Shown here: piece by piece, positions 8,617 through 17,130 of the stretch
How the letters are laid out: each line of letters starts with the position of its first letter
Numbering within the stretch: the first letter of the stretch is position 1
Assembly (NCBI RefSeq): GCF_030864005.1
Contig: NZ_CP132976.1
Coordinates: 6,200,001-6,264,000, forward strand
Direction: 5' to 3'
Length of the DNA: 64,000 nucleotides
Source: Achromobacter seleniivolatilans
GTDB taxonomy: Bacteria > Pseudomonadota > Gammaproteobacteria > Burkholderiales > Burkholderiaceae_B
Program-made: the position numbers and the translations under genes
The notes under the pieces: model-generated
Told to the model about the DNA's origin: nothing
The model's input: the letters and a program-made list of their open reading frames with translations, nothing else
Database searches by the model: none

Positions 8617-9837
8617 GTGAATCACATTGCTTCTTCACCAATTGGCGATACCGATGCTCCGCTGGCCGCAAGCGGCGAGACCGATTCGCCGCCCACCACG
8701 CGCGCGCAACGTTGGCGTCTGGTTTTGGGCCAACCCGCCGAGGCCAGTTGCGGCGGCGTGGCGGGAGAAATTGCCGAGATGGACAAAGCGCTGAGCGCGC
8801 TCTACGAACCCGACGCAGGATTGGGACGCCGTGGGGGACGCGGCGACTCGTCACCCAGCGTGGCGCGCTGGCTGGGCGATATCCGCAAGTACTTTCCCAG
8901 TCAGGTGGTGCAGGTCATGCAGCGCGACGCGATGGAACGCCTGAACTTGCGCGAGCTGATGCTGCAACCTGAAATGCTTGAACATGTGCAGCCTGATGTC
9001 CATCTGGTCGCTGACCTGATTTCCCTGGGGTCGGTCATTCCGCAGAACACCAAGGAGACGGCGCGCATGGTGGTGCGCAAGGTCGTCGACGATCTGATGC
9101 GGCGCCTGGAAGACCCCATGCGCAGCGCCGTATCGGGCGCGCTGGACAGGAGTCAGCGCAACCGTCGTCCGCGCCATGCCGAAATTGATTGGAACCGCAC
9201 CATACGCGCCAACCTGCGTCACTGGCAGCCCGACTACCGCACTATCGTGCCCGAGACGCTGATCGGCTATGGGCGCAAGGCCAGGCGTCCCCAGCGCGAA
9301 GTCATACTTTGCGTAGATCAAAGCGGGTCCATGGCCAGCTCTGTGGTGTATTCCAGCATTTTTGCCGCTGTAATGGCCAGCCTGCCTGCCGTCCAAACTC
9401 GACTGGTGGTCTTCGATACCGCAGTCGTCGATCTGACTGACGAGCTCGCCGACCCCGTGGATGTATTGTTCGGCGTGCAACTTGGCGGTGGAACCGATAT
9501 CAATGGCGCCGTCGGGTATTGCCAGGGTTTGATCAGCGAGCCGCGCAACACCATTGTCGTGCTCATCTCCGACCTGTACGAAGGCGGCGTGGAAAACGGG
9601 CTGCTGAGGCGAGCCGCTGAACTTGTGGAGTCTGGTGTGCAGTTCATTACGCTGCTGGCGCTCAGCGACGAAGGCGCGCCTGCCTATGATGGCCAGCTTG
9701 CGGCAAAGCTGGCCGCTTTGGGCGTGCCATCGTTTGCTTGCACGCCGGATGCGTTTCCACAGTTGATGGCGGCCGCCATTCGCCGGGATGATGTCGCGGC
9801 GTGGGCGGCCGGGCAGGGTTTCAAGACCAGCAAATAG
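8617..9837 (+). CDS. vWA-domain protein with intact MIDAS, last gene of the operon (YehP-like)
   Basis: The 406-residue protein has a helical N-terminal half and a C-terminal von Willebrand A domain. The MIDAS motif is complete: DQSGS at 234-238, T293 in GGTDING, and D319 in ISDLYEGG. The start is GTG 8617 with AGGAGG eight bases upstream, overlapping the end of the DUF5682 gene. vWA proteins bind partners through a coordinated Mg ion and are standard companions of MoxR ATPases. The 3' end overlaps the convergent AraC gene by 17 bases. No signal peptide is visible, so it should act in the cytoplasm. Confidence 0.9.
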   Translation: MNHIASSPIGDTDAPLAASGETDSPPTTRAQRWRLVLGQPAEASCGGVAGEIAEMDKALSALYEPDAGLGRRGGRGDSSPSVARWLGDIRKYFPSQVVQVMQRDAMERLNLRELMLQPEMLEHVQPDVHLVADLISLGSVIPQNTKETARMVVRKVVDDLMRRLEDPMRSAVSGALDRSQRNRRPRHAEIDWNRTIRANLRHWQPDYRTIVPETLIGYGRKARRPQREVILCVDQSGSMASSVVYSSIFAAVMASLPAVQTRLVVFDTAVVDLTDELADPVDVLFGVQLGGGTDINGAVGYCQGLISEPRNTIVVLISDLYEGGVENGLLRRAAELVESGVQFITLLALSDEGAPAYDGQLAAKLAALGVPSFACTPDAFPQLMAAAIRRDDVAAWAAGQGFKTSK

Positions 9838-10636
9838 CGTAACGTCCCGGTGACACGCCATACGTCCGCACAAACAGGCGGGTCATGTGGCTTTGGTCGG
9901 CAAAGCCGCTGGCGGCGGCTGCGTCCGCCAGCGGCATGCCCAGGCGGATAAGGCTGCGTGTCAGCAATAGCCGGCGTTGCACCTGATACGCATGCGGCGT
10001 CAGTCCAGTGGCGCGGGCAAACGCGCGCAGCGTCTGATAGCGGCTCAAGCCGCTTGCGCTTGCCAGATCGGCAAGCGTCAGGGCGGCGGCCGGATCATCA
10101 TCGATCAGCGCGCGCGCGTGGCGGATGGCGGCGGGCGCACCTTGATTGGCTGGCGAGTCTTGGCGGGCGTGTTGGGCATAAGGGCTGTGCGCCTGCGCCA
10201 GAACGCGAAGCAGCAAGGCATCGCAGGCGAGTGGCGCAGCGCCCGTTGTGGCGTGGGCGTACAGCGCCATCACATCGCTTGCCAGGTCTGGCTGATCCCG
10301 GGCGGGGTGCTCGAATTCGTATTGGTGGCCGTTCGCGATCAGATCTGCCGCGGCGTGCGCCACGATATCCCTATCCAGGTACAGCATCTGCCAGGCGCGC
10401 ATGCCGCCACCGATGGGTGCGCCATCGTGGACTTCGCCAGGGTTGACCGTGATGACGTGACCGGGACCGGCCTCTACCTGGCCGCGCCCGCTGTGCGAGA
10501 CCTGCGCGCCCAAGCGCATCACGCCTATTCCAAACTGATCATGCGTATGCCGCGCGAACGCGCGCCCGCTGTGCGCGGCCACGGCTTCTACGCCGGCAAG
10601 CGCGCTGCGTTGCATGATGAATTGGCCAGAGTTCAT
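9821..10636 (-). CDS. AraC-family transcriptional regulator
   Basis: The 271-residue protein has an N-terminal cupin-like sensor domain (HTHDQFGIGVM and PGEVHDG motifs) and two C-terminal helix-turn-helix motifs. The first is in LADLASASGLSRYQTLRAF, and the second is in LADAAAASGFADQSHMTRLF followed by the GVSPGRY signature. The end overlaps the convergent vWA gene by 17 bases. Target genes are not evident; it is separated from the lipoprotein pair by a 115-base gap containing a hairpin. Confidence 0.9.
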   Translation of the reverse strand: MNSGQFIMQRSALAGVEAVAAHSGRAFARHTHDQFGIGVMRLGAQVSHSGRGQVEAGPGHVITVNPGEVHDGAPIGGGMRAWQMLYLDRDIVAHAAADLIANGHQYEFEHPARDQPDLASDVMALYAHATTGAAPLACDALLLRVLAQAHSPYAQHARQDSPANQGAPAAIRHARALIDDDPAAALTLADLASASGLSRYQTLRAFARATGLTPHAYQVQRRLLLTRSLIRLGMPLADAAAASGFADQSHMTRLFVRTYGVSPGRYAICWS

Positions 10637-10682
10637 AGGCGTTGAAAACGCGGGCGTGGCGGGAAAAACAGGGGCAATTTCA

Positions 10683-10708
10683 GGCCGGATGCCAGGGGCA
10701 ATCCGGCC
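10683..10708 (-). terminator. hairpin between the lipoprotein pair and the AraC gene
   Basis: GGCCGGAT at 10683-10690 is complementary to ATCCGGCC at 10701-10708 across a ten-base loop. It sits about 40 bases past the stop of the leftward lipoprotein genes. No clear T-run follows, so it may be a weak terminator or a stabilising 3' hairpin. Confidence 0.35.
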
Positions 10709-10751
10709 AGGGTTAGACCAGTATCGCTTGCGCAGGCCTACGCGATCAAGC

Positions 10752-11243
10752 TTATTGCAGGCCGTTCCAGCGTGCCACGGAAGGTTCGGCGGCGGCCCAT
10801 TTCCACTGTCCGTTCTGCTGGCGGCAGATCAGGCTGGTGTAGGCGGGGGCGGGCGCGTTCTCTTCTTCGATAGTGAAAAGCACTTCGCGGCAGCGCGTGA
10901 GCGGCGAGTCGATTTCCCGCACTACTTGAATGCCTCCGCGTTCATTGCCGACAGGCAGCGCATGACGGATCTGCCATTGGCGGATCTGACCGATGGGCAA
11001 TTCCCCCGCCGCGTTGGCCATGACATTTTGCTGATCGTTTTTCCATTCGCGCAGCACGTACTTCACTGTCGCGTCGACAACCGCTTGCACGGTGACGCCA
11101 ATGGCATAACCCGCCACCGGATTGGCGGTCGCGGCGCCGCTGACCGTACCGACGATTGCGCCGGTCGCGCCGCCGATGGATGAACTCTGGCAACCGCTTA
11201 ACGTGACGCTGGCGGCCAGGGCCAACAGGCAAACCCGGCGCAT
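10752..11243 (-). CDS. outer-membrane-type lipoprotein, paralogue of the gene upstream
   Basis: The 163-residue protein has a lipoprotein signal with lipobox LSGC near residue 18. A glycine/alanine-rich segment (GGATGAIVGTVSGAATAN) like glycine-zipper motifs follows, then a soluble domain with conserved cysteines (C..EVLFTI, LICRQQNGQWKWA). Its C-terminus (WAxAEPSVARWNGLQ) closely matches the upstream neighbour, so the two are tandem paralogues. The ATG at 11243 shares a base with the neighbour's TGA (TGATG), implying translational coupling; a GTG at 11246 is possible. Function unknown. Confidence 0.75.
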   Translation of the reverse strand: MRRVCLLALAASVTLSGCQSSSIGGATGAIVGTVSGAATANPVAGYAIGVTVQAVVDATVKYVLREWKNDQQNVMANAAGELPIGQIRQWQIRHALPVGNERGGIQVVREIDSPLTRCREVLFTIEEENAPAPAYTSLICRQQNGQWKWAAAEPSVARWNGLQ

Positions 11244-11791
11244 CACTGCAAGGACCCCCAGCGCGCCGTGGCCGGCTCGGCGCTGGCCCAGCGCCAGTGC
11301 TCGCCGTCACGGCAGACAGTCGTGACGTAGAACTCGCGCAGCGGTTCGGCGCCAGCCTTCTCCGCAGGCGTGTCGATCGAAAAAACGACTTCCTTGCATT
11401 CCAGGCCCACGCCGCCAATCAGACGGCTGACGGACACCTGGCCCCGCGCATCGTTTTCAATAGGAATCTGGTGCTTGACGTTCCAGGACGCCACGCTGCC
11501 GACAGACAGCGGTCCGGCAGCGCTGGCAATTGCGTCCTGTTCTTCACCACGGGTTTTGCGTTGCGCATAGGCCAGGGCGGCTTTGGCGCCTGCCTGCACG
11601 CCCAGGCCGATGCCGGTGGCTACGGTGGCGTTGTCGGTGACTTTGTTGGCAATGGCGGTACCGGCGATACCGGCGCCTGCGCCAGTGCCTTCACTAAGCA
11701 ATGAGTTGCAGCCCGACAGCAGGGTCAGCGCGGCAAGGCTGAGCAGGGCAATCGCGCCGCGGCCTGCGGCGGCGTGCGTAAAGGTGAACAA
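11243..11791 (-). CDS. lipoprotein, paralogue of the downstream gene
   Basis: About 182 residues with a hydrophobic signal and lipobox LSGC, then a glycine-rich segment, then a domain ending WRWASAEPATARWGSLQ as in its neighbour. The frame is open up to 11869. The likely start is TTG 11791 because AGGAGG lies eight bases upstream and gives a normal 27-residue lipoprotein signal, whereas the longer form adds an arginine-rich tail before the signal. It is translationally coupled to the next gene. A surface or periplasmic role is likely but unassigned. Confidence 0.7.
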   Translation of the reverse strand: MFTFTHAAAGRGAIALLSLAALTLLSGCNSLLSEGTGAGAGIAGTAIANKVTDNATVATGIGLGVQAGAKAALAYAQRKTRGEEQDAIASAAGPLSVGSVASWNVKHQIPIENDARGQVSVSRLIGGVGLECKEVVFSIDTPAEKAGAEPLREFYVTTVCRDGEHWRWASAEPATARWGSLQ

Positions 11792-11890
11792 GCTGCGTGC
11801 CCTCCTGGCATGAAATCTGGCGCGGCAAGTATAGGAGGGCGCGCCGCCGCGTGGACGCGGCGTTTGCATTTCTTAGCAATTCAGCGCGCC

Positions 11891-12859
11891 TTAGAAAGCA
11901 GGGCGCGCCCCTTTGGTATACGCCTCGCGCAGTGCGGCGGCAAAGAGCGCGTCAACGTTGCGGCGCAGTCCATCCGATCGGGTAAACAGCGAGATCGGCG
12001 GCAAAGTCCAGTCAAAGGAATAGGGCACGATGGCCGCGCCCGCGATGCGCACAAGCTCGTCGGCGATATCGGCAGGCAGGATCGACACGGCGCGGTCACT
12101 GGCGACAATCATTTCGCCAATCAGCTTGGACGAATCGCTTTGCACCGATGGTGTGGGAGGCGCCAGGCCCGCACGCAGAAAAATGTCGGCCACCTGCTCT
12201 CGGATCGGGCTGCCCGGCGTGCCCAGAATCCAGTCCAGGTCGGCCAGCCGGTTCCATTCCAGGCGCGATCTGCCCAGACGGGCAGCCAGCCGCCGGCTGG
12301 CAATCAGGCGGGGTTGCTGGTGGTACAGCACCTCGAAATCGATATTGCTCAGCTCCACCGACGGGGTCGCCCAGCCCACCACGATGTCCAGCGTGTGGTC
12401 GCGCAGCTGGCGCAACAGGGCAGGCCCCTGGCCTTCGTGGATGGTGGCAGTGATCTGCCGCCCCTGCGGCAAGGTGCGGCTGATGGCGCCCGACAGCATC
12501 TGGCCCGACACAAAGGGAATGACGCCAATATGCAGATGCGCGGCGTGGCCTGCGGCGACAGCCTCCATTTCCTGGACCAGATGGCCCAGGTCGTGGATCA
12601 GACCGCGCGCGCGGGCCAGCACGACCGCGCCCAGGGGGGTGGGCGTCATTCCGCGGACCGAGCGTTCAAACAGCGGCACGTCAAACATGCTTTCCAATTC
12701 GGCCAGCGCATTGGTCACGGCAGGCTGGCTGGTGGCCATATGTTCCGCCACCCGCGTGAGCGACCCATGCTGCTCAATTTGCAACAGCAGCACCAGATGG
12801 CGCATTTTCAGACGAGTCGTCAGTTTGCGAATGACCTCGTCCGGATTAAAGGGTGTCAT
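11891..12859 (-). CDS. LysR-family transcriptional regulator
   Basis: The 322-residue protein has the LysR helix-turn-helix at about 20-65 (LLQIEQHGSLTRVAEHMATSQPAVTNALAELE) and a periplasmic-binding-protein-like effector domain. The ATG at 12859 is preferred to a TTG at 12865. It diverges from maeB with about 106 bases between starts, so control of maeB and of itself is a reasonable guess. The effector is not evident. Confidence 0.9.
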   Translation of the reverse strand: MTPFNPDEVIRKLTTRLKMRHLVLLLQIEQHGSLTRVAEHMATSQPAVTNALAELESMFDVPLFERSVRGMTPTPLGAVVLARARGLIHDLGHLVQEMEAVAAGHAAHLHIGVIPFVSGQMLSGAISRTLPQGRQITATIHEGQGPALLRQLRDHTLDIVVGWATPSVELSNIDFEVLYHQQPRLIASRRLAARLGRSRLEWNRLADLDWILGTPGSPIREQVADIFLRAGLAPPTPSVQSDSSKLIGEMIVASDRAVSILPADIADELVRIAGAAIVPYSFDWTLPPISLFTRSDGLRRNVDALFAAALREAYTKGARPAF

Positions 12860-12863
12860 AGAC

Positions 12864-12921
12864 AAGGCATAAGTTAATGGTGATGGGACAATATTAAATC
12901 CGAATAAACACCTTATGTCTT
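12864..12921. promoter_or_regulatory. AT-rich divergent promoter region of the lysR and maeB genes with inverted repeat
   Basis: AAGGCATAAG at 12864-12873 and CTTATGTCTT at 12912-12921 form a near-perfect inverted repeat (one mismatch). They flank an AT-rich stretch in an otherwise GC-rich region. The layout suits LysR binding between divergent promoters. Which promoter it controls cannot be told from sequence. Confidence 0.35.
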
Positions 12922-12965
12922 CGGACCTAGAATTTTTGCATATTCAAGACAGGAGGCTTTGCCCC

Positions 12966-15266
12966 ATGAACACGCAATCGGACCGCCAGGCAGCATTGGA
13001 CTATCACGAGTTCCCCACCCCGGGGAAGATTTCAGTGGTGGCGTCCAAGCCGCTCGTCAATCAGCGCGACCTGGCCCTGGCGTATTCGCCCGGCGTGGCC
13101 GCTGCTTGCGAAGAAATCGTGGCGGACCCGGCCAATGTGTATCGATACACCGCGCGCGGCAACCTGGTGGGCGTGATCACCAACGGCACCGCTGTGCTGG
13201 GCTTGGGCAATATTGGCGCGCTGGCTTCCAAGCCGGTGATGGAAGGCAAGGCGGTCTTGTTCAAGAAGTTCGCCGGCCTGGATGTGTTTGACATCGAAAT
13301 CAACGAAACCGACCCGGACAAGCTGGTCGAGATCATTGCCGGCCTGGAAGCCACCTTTGGCGGCATCAACCTGGAAGACATCAAGGCCCCGGAATGCTTC
13401 ACCGTCGAGCGCAAGCTCCGTGAACGCATGAAGATCCCGGTCTTCCATGACGATCAGCACGGCACTGCCATTACCGTCTCGGCCGCTTTCATCAACGGCC
13501 TGAAGGTCGTGGGCAAAGACATCAAGACGGTCAAAGTTGTGACCTCTGGCGCAGGCGCTGCCGCGCTGGCGTGCCTGGACCTGATGGTGGACCTGGGTCT
13601 GCCGCTGGAAAACATCTGGGTCACCGACATCGAAGGCGTGGTGTACGAAGGCCGTACCGTATTGATGGACCCGGACAAGGCGCGCTTTGCCCAAAAGACG
13701 GACGCCCGCAAGCTGGCCGAAGTGATCCATGACGCTGACGTGTTCCTGGGCCTGTCGGCCGGTGGCGTGCTGAAGCCGGAAATGGTTGCCGTGATGGGGC
13801 CGCGTCCGTTGATCCTGGCGCTGGCCAACCCTACGCCCGAAATCCTGCCAGAAGTGGCGCACGGCGTGCGCGACGATGTGGTCATGGCGACTGGCCGTTC
13901 GGATTACCCGAACCAGGTCAACAACGTGCTGTGCTTTCCCTACATCTTCCGTGGCGCGCTGGACGTGGGCGCAACCACCATCACCCGTGAAATGGAAATG
14001 GCGGCGGTGTATGCCATCGCCCAGTTGGCGGAAGAAGAACAAAATGAAGTCGTGGCTGCCGCTTACGGCACCTACGACATTTCGTTCGGCCCTGAATACC
14101 TGATTCCCAAGCCGTTTGATCCTCGTCTGATTGTGCGTATTGCCCCGGCTGTGGCTAAAGCTGCAATGGACGGCGGCGTGGCCACACGTCCGCTGGCGGA
14201 TCTGGAAGCCTACGAAGAACAGTTGCAGCAGTTCGTGTACCACTCGGGCGCGTTCATGAAGCCGCTGTTCTCGGCGGCCAAGCGCATCGTGCGCGGCGGT
14301 GGCAAATCGCGCATCGTGTTCACCGAAGGCGAAGACGAACGCGTCTTGCGCGCGGTGCAGGTGATCGTCGATGAAGGTCTGGCTCGCCCCATCCTGGTGG
14401 GCCGTCCTGCGGTGCTGCTGTCGCGCATCGAGAAGTTCGGTTTGCGTCTGCGCCTGGGCGAAGACGTGGAAGTCACCAACCCGGAATACGACGAACGCTT
14501 CCATCAGTACTGGACGACGTACTGGGAATTGATGAGCCGCCGCGGCATTACCAAGGAAATGGCGCGCGTGGAAATGCGCCGCCGCCTGACCTTGATCGGC
14601 GCGATGATGGTGCACCTGGGCGATGCCGACGGCATGGTCTGCGGCACCGTGGGCGCCTATCACGATCACCTGCGTTTTGTGGATGAAGTGATCGGCCGCC
14701 GCCCTGGCGACAATGTCTACGCTGCCATGAACATCCTGCTGCTCAACGAGCGCACGGTCGTGCTGGTGGATACCCACGTGAACGATGAACCTTCGGCCGA
14801 ACAGATCGCTGAATTCACGGTGATGGCGGCCCAGGCAATGGCGCGCATGAACCTGGCGCCCAAGGTCGCATTGTTGTCGCGTTCGAATTTTGGTTCCGGC
14901 AGCTCGGCGTCGGGCGCGAAGATGCGCCGCGCGCTGGAACTGGTGCGCGAACGCGCTCCTGCCCTGGAAGTCGATGGCGAAATGCACGGCGACTGCGCGC
15001 TGGATGAAGCGCTGCGCATGCGTATCCTGCCGTCGTCCACGCTCAAGGGCGAAGCCAATCTGCTGGTCTGCCCGAATGTGGATTCCGGCAACATCGCCTA
15101 CAACCTGCTCAAGACAGCTGCAGGCGGTAACGTGGCTGTCGGCCCGTTCCTGCTGGGCGCCAATGCCCCGGTGCACATCCTGACATCGAGCTCGACCGTG
15201 CGCCGCATCATCAACATGACCGCCATGACGGTGCTGGACGCCAACCGGATCGAAACCGGGGCGTAA
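12966..15266 (+). CDS. maeB: NADP-dependent malic enzyme with C-terminal phosphotransacetylase-like domain
   Basis: The 766-residue protein matches the two-domain MaeB architecture. The N-terminal malic enzyme (about 1-420) contains [21 protein letters not shown] and the [11 protein letters not shown] motif, and converts malate to pyruvate and CO2 with NADP reduction. The C-terminal phosphate acetyl/butyryl-transferase-like domain (about 430-766) normally serves regulation by acetyl-CoA. ATG 12966 is chosen because AGGAGG precedes it by nine bases; the upstream extension to 12915 lacks support. The gene is single and followed by a good terminator. Confidence 0.95.
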   Translation: MNTQSDRQAALDYHEFPTPGKISVVASKPLVNQRDLALAYSPGVAAACEEIVADPANVYRYTARGNLVGVITNGTAVLGLGNIGALASKPVMEGKAVLFKKFAGLDVFDIEINETDPDKLVEIIAGLEATFGGINLEDIKAPECFTVERKLRERMKIPVFHDDQHGTAITVSAAFINGLKVVGKDIKTVKVVTSGAGAAALACLDLMVDLGLPLENIWVTDIEGVVYEGRTVLMDPDKARFAQKTDARKLAEVIHDADVFLGLSAGGVLKPEMVAVMGPRPLILALANPTPEILPEVAHGVRDDVVMATGRSDYPNQVNNVLCFPYIFRGALDVGATTITREMEMAAVYAIAQLAEEEQNEVVAAAYGTYDISFGPEYLIPKPFDPRLIVRIAPAVAKAAMDGGVATRPLADLEAYEEQLQQFVYHSGAFMKPLFSAAKRIVRGGGKSRIVFTEGEDERVLRAVQVIVDEGLARPILVGRPAVLLSRIEKFGLRLRLGEDVEVTNPEYDERFHQYWTTYWELMSRRGITKEMARVEMRRRLTLIGAMMVHLGDADGMVCGTVGAYHDHLRFVDEVIGRRPGDNVYAAMNILLLNERTVVLVDTHVNDEPSAEQIAEFTVMAAQAMARMNLAPKVALLSRSNFGSGSSASGAKMRRALELVRERAPALEVDGEMHGDCALDEALRMRILPSSTLKGEANLLVCPNVDSGNIAYNLLKTAAGGNVAVGPFLLGANAPVHILTSSSTVRRIINMTAMTVLDANRIETGA

Positions 15267-15287
15267 GCGCCAAACGTCGATGAACGC

Positions 15288-15320
15288 AAAGCCGCTAAGC
15301 TAAACCTTGGCGGCTTTTTC
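15288..15320 (+). terminator. intrinsic terminator of maeB
   Basis: AAAGCCGC and GGCGGCTTT pair around a 13-base loop, followed by TTCTTT. It lies 22 bases past the maeB stop. Confidence 0.8.
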
Positions 15321-15391
15321 TTTGGGCGGTCCGGGCAGCGCGGGCTGACTTATGTGAGTACTCTGCCCCATCCGCCAAGCCGCGATCCAAC

Positions 15392-15413
15392 AAAAAAAGC
15401 CCCGAAGGGCTTT
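15392..15413 (-). terminator. intrinsic terminator of the secreted protein gene at 15431
   Basis: On the minus strand AAAGCCC-TTCG-GGGCTTT forms a tight tetraloop hairpin followed by a run of T. It lies about 18 bases past the stop at 15431. Confidence 0.85.
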
Positions 15414-15430
15414 CCTGATCGCAGGAGGCT

Positions 15431-15811
15431 TTAGTTGCTGCTTGCCTTCCAGGTGCCGTCGGGCTGCTTGCAGAACCAGAACTTCCAGTTCTCGGTCGTG
15501 CTTGTGCGCGCAAAATCGGCGACCAGGAATCGGCAGACGCGATCGTCCTTGACCTTGGTGGTTTGCGTGGGCGTGAGCTGCACGGTGATAGGCGCGGCAC
15601 GCTTGGGCTGAGTCTTGCTTGCCCAGTCGGTGCGCTGGCCATCGGCAGAACTATTCAGCGCTTGTGCCACGGCTTCATGAAATGAAGTGCGATCTCCCTT
15701 GGGGATCTGCGTGATAAGCGAGTTATTCAGCATTACGGGTGGCGCGGCAACTGCTGTTGCCGACATGCCACATGCGACGAGCATAGCGGCGAGAACGCGG
15801 GTGTATTTCAA
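15431..15811 (-). CDS. small secreted protein with surface-antigen-like C-terminus
   Basis: The 126-residue protein has a classic signal peptide cleaved after an AVAA-type site near residue 23. The mature part contains V-C-R-F-L near the middle and FWFCKQPDGTWK near the end. Two cysteines flanking this QPDGTW motif resemble the C-terminal domain of 17-kDa surface antigens (RT0821/Lpp0805 type). Upstream is its own promoter region and downstream a strong terminator, so it is a single transcription unit. Function unknown. Confidence 0.65.
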   Translation of the reverse strand: MKYTRVLAAMLVACGMSATAVAAPPVMLNNSLITQIPKGDRTSFHEAVAQALNSSADGQRTDWASKTQPKRAAPITVQLTPTQTTKVKDDRVCRFLVADFARTSTTENWKFWFCKQPDGTWKASSN

Positions 15812-15912
15812 GATGGGCTCCCTGTCTGATGAGTCAAGCTGTCATGCCTGATAGTGAGCCGATAGTACGCGAAACAGCCTCTTTTGCCACGAGCGGGGGC
15901 CGCGTCACCTCC

Positions 15913-15942
15913 AAAAAAAGGCCGCCCTGCATCAGGCGGCCC
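15913..15942 (-). terminator. intrinsic terminator of the first DUF4148 gene
   Basis: On the minus strand GGCCGCC and GGCGGCC pair around an eight-base loop and are followed by seven T. The terminator of the paralogous gene at 16484 has the same stem, so the terminator belongs to the duplicated unit. Confidence 0.85.
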
Positions 15943-15973
15943 AAGCACGGCGTTCATTGGCGTCTGCGCCAGA

Positions 15974-16213
15974 TCACATCGGGCGAGACGTACCCGTGTA
16001 GGGGGTGGCGTTAGGCTCTACGTTAGACACCTGGCCGGCAGCCTTCGCGGCGGCCAATTCGGCCTGCACCTGGGCACGCGTGGGACCCTCTGACTTGGTG
16101 CCATACACGCCCTTGAAGGGCACATTGTTCGGTTCGGTATTCGTCGAGGCGTGTGCAGTGGCAGCGCCCAGCGTGGCCAAGGACAAAATGACGGCGGTGG
16201 CAAAGGTCTTCAT
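15974..16213 (-). CDS. DUF4148-family small secreted protein (short paralogue)
   Basis: The 79-residue protein has a signal peptide (MKTFATAVILSLATLGAATAHA) and one and a half copies of the DUF4148 repeat: EPNNVPFKGVYGT, then TRAQVQAELAAAKAAG, then NVEPNATPYTG. It is a paralogue of the gene at 16553, which has an extra repeat. The start ATG has GGAG upstream within a leader shared by both genes. DUF4148 proteins are abundant in Burkholderiales and have no defined role. Confidence 0.85.
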   Translation of the reverse strand: MKTFATAVILSLATLGAATAHASTNTEPNNVPFKGVYGTKSEGPTRAQVQAELAAAKAAGQVSNVEPNATPYTGTSRPM

Positions 16214-16285
16214 GATGAATCTCCGATTTCAATAGCCTGGGAGCGAATCCGGCGGCCTATCCGTCGACTTTCGTTGCGGTTTCCC
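16214..16285 (-). repeat. conserved 5' leader of DUF4148 gene, copy A
   Basis: This 72-base stretch directly upstream of the ATG at 16213 is nearly identical to 16910-16981, with about seven differences counted by eye. It includes the ribosome site (GGAGA) and the core CCGGCGGCCTATCCGTCG as read on the plus strand. It marks a cassette duplication and probably holds the promoter or a structured leader. Confidence 0.85.
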
Positions 16286-16483
16286 GCAGGCTCAAACATG
16301 CGCAACGCAAAGGGTGGAACCAACCTTGGCAAGCGCTGACAGTTGCTGCTGATGAAGGGTCAAGCACTGTGGTCCTCCGGCTTCGGAGCGACGGGGCGTT
16401 GTGCCTTATCTAGACATACGGGCGAGGTCGGGCTCTGGATGCGCTATCGCGAAAAAAATGTGGCAAGTGATGGTGTCTCGCCC

Positions 16484-16512
16484 AAAAAAAGGCCGCCATA
16501 TCAACGGCGGCC
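16484..16512 (-). terminator. intrinsic terminator of the second DUF4148 gene
   Basis: On the minus strand GGCCGCC and GGCGGCC pair around a short loop followed by seven T, matching the terminator at 15913-15942. Confidence 0.85.
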
Positions 16513-16552
16513 AAGGTACAACAAGGGGAGGGAGTAATCGTTGCGCGACGGC

Positions 16553-16909
16553 TTAGTTGCCGTGGTAGACGCCGGAGAACGGCATGTCGTTGGGTTCGAC
16601 GTTGGACACCAGTCCGGCAGCCTTGGCGGTGGCTAGCTCGGCTTGTACGTCAGCGCGGGTCTTGCCAGATTGGGGGGCGCCATAAACGCCTTGGAACGGC
16701 ACGTTGTTCGGTTCGACGTTGGTGACCAGGCCTGCGGCCTTGGCGGCGGCCAGTTCGGCTTGAACCTGGGCGCGGGTCGGGCCTTCATACTGGGTGCCGT
16801 AGACGCCTTGGAACGGTACGTTGTTGGGTTCGATGTTTTGCGATGCGTAGGCGCCGGCGCTGAGCGCGGCCAAGGACAACATCAAAGCGGTAGCGAGGGT
16901 CTTTTTCAT
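16553..16909 (-). CDS. DUF4148-family secreted protein with tandem repeats
   Basis: The 118-residue protein has a signal peptide ending near AYASQ. Three tandem repeats follow, of about 34 residues (the last partial). Each consists of NxEPNNVPFQGVYG, a short linker and TRAxVQAELAxAKAAGLV. It is a longer paralogue of the gene at 15974 with the same leader and terminator. The alternation of a proline/glycine/aromatic segment with an amphipathic helix suggests an envelope structural or binding role; nothing more specific can be read. Confidence 0.85.
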   Translation of the reverse strand: MKKTLATALMLSLAALSAGAYASQNIEPNNVPFQGVYGTQYEGPTRAQVQAELAAAKAAGLVTNVEPNNVPFQGVYGAPQSGKTRADVQAELATAKAAGLVSNVEPNDMPFSGVYHGN

Positions 16910-16981
16910 GGTGAATCTCCGATTTCAAGAGCCTGGGGGCGAATCCGGCGGCCTATCCGTCGTGGTTCGTTGCTGTTTCCC
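16910..16981 (-). repeat. conserved 5' leader of DUF4148 gene, copy B
   Basis: This is the second copy of the 72-base leader described at 16214-16285. The two copies run up to the start codon and lose similarity beyond TTTCCC (plus-strand reading), which sets the upstream edge of the duplicated unit. Confidence 0.85.
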
Positions 16982-17041
16982 GATGACTGAATGATGCGCC
17001 GTTTGAGGGTAGGGATAAACCCGTATATCGGTAAAAGATAT

Positions 17042-17095
17042 TTCCATTAATGGGATGGTTGTTTAAAAATCAACCAATAGCATCCATAAATGGAA
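17042..17095. repeat. AT-rich imperfect palindrome upstream of the methyltransferase gene
   Basis: TTCCATTAATGGGATGGTTG at 17042-17061 pairs with CAACC and ATCCATAAATGGAA at 17071-17095 around TTTAAAAAT, with a few unpaired bases in the right arm. It stands out by its low GC content. It could be a hairpin in the transcript or a regulator site. Confidence 0.5.
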
Positions 17096-17130
17096 GTGAT
17101 AGCGTTTTAGGCCTTGCCAGGGGAATCAGC

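Larger units (their letters stand above)
16214..16552. other. 339-base non-coding interval between the two DUF4148 genes
   Basis: It holds the leader of the left gene (16214-16285), the terminator of the right gene (16484-16512) and about 200 bases between them in which I see no gene, RNA or repeat. Confidence 0.7.

Noticed and set aside
13032..15176. 714-codon open frame antisense to maeB
   Set aside because: Shadow of MaeB with biased H/Q/R composition and no recognisable domain or ribosome site.
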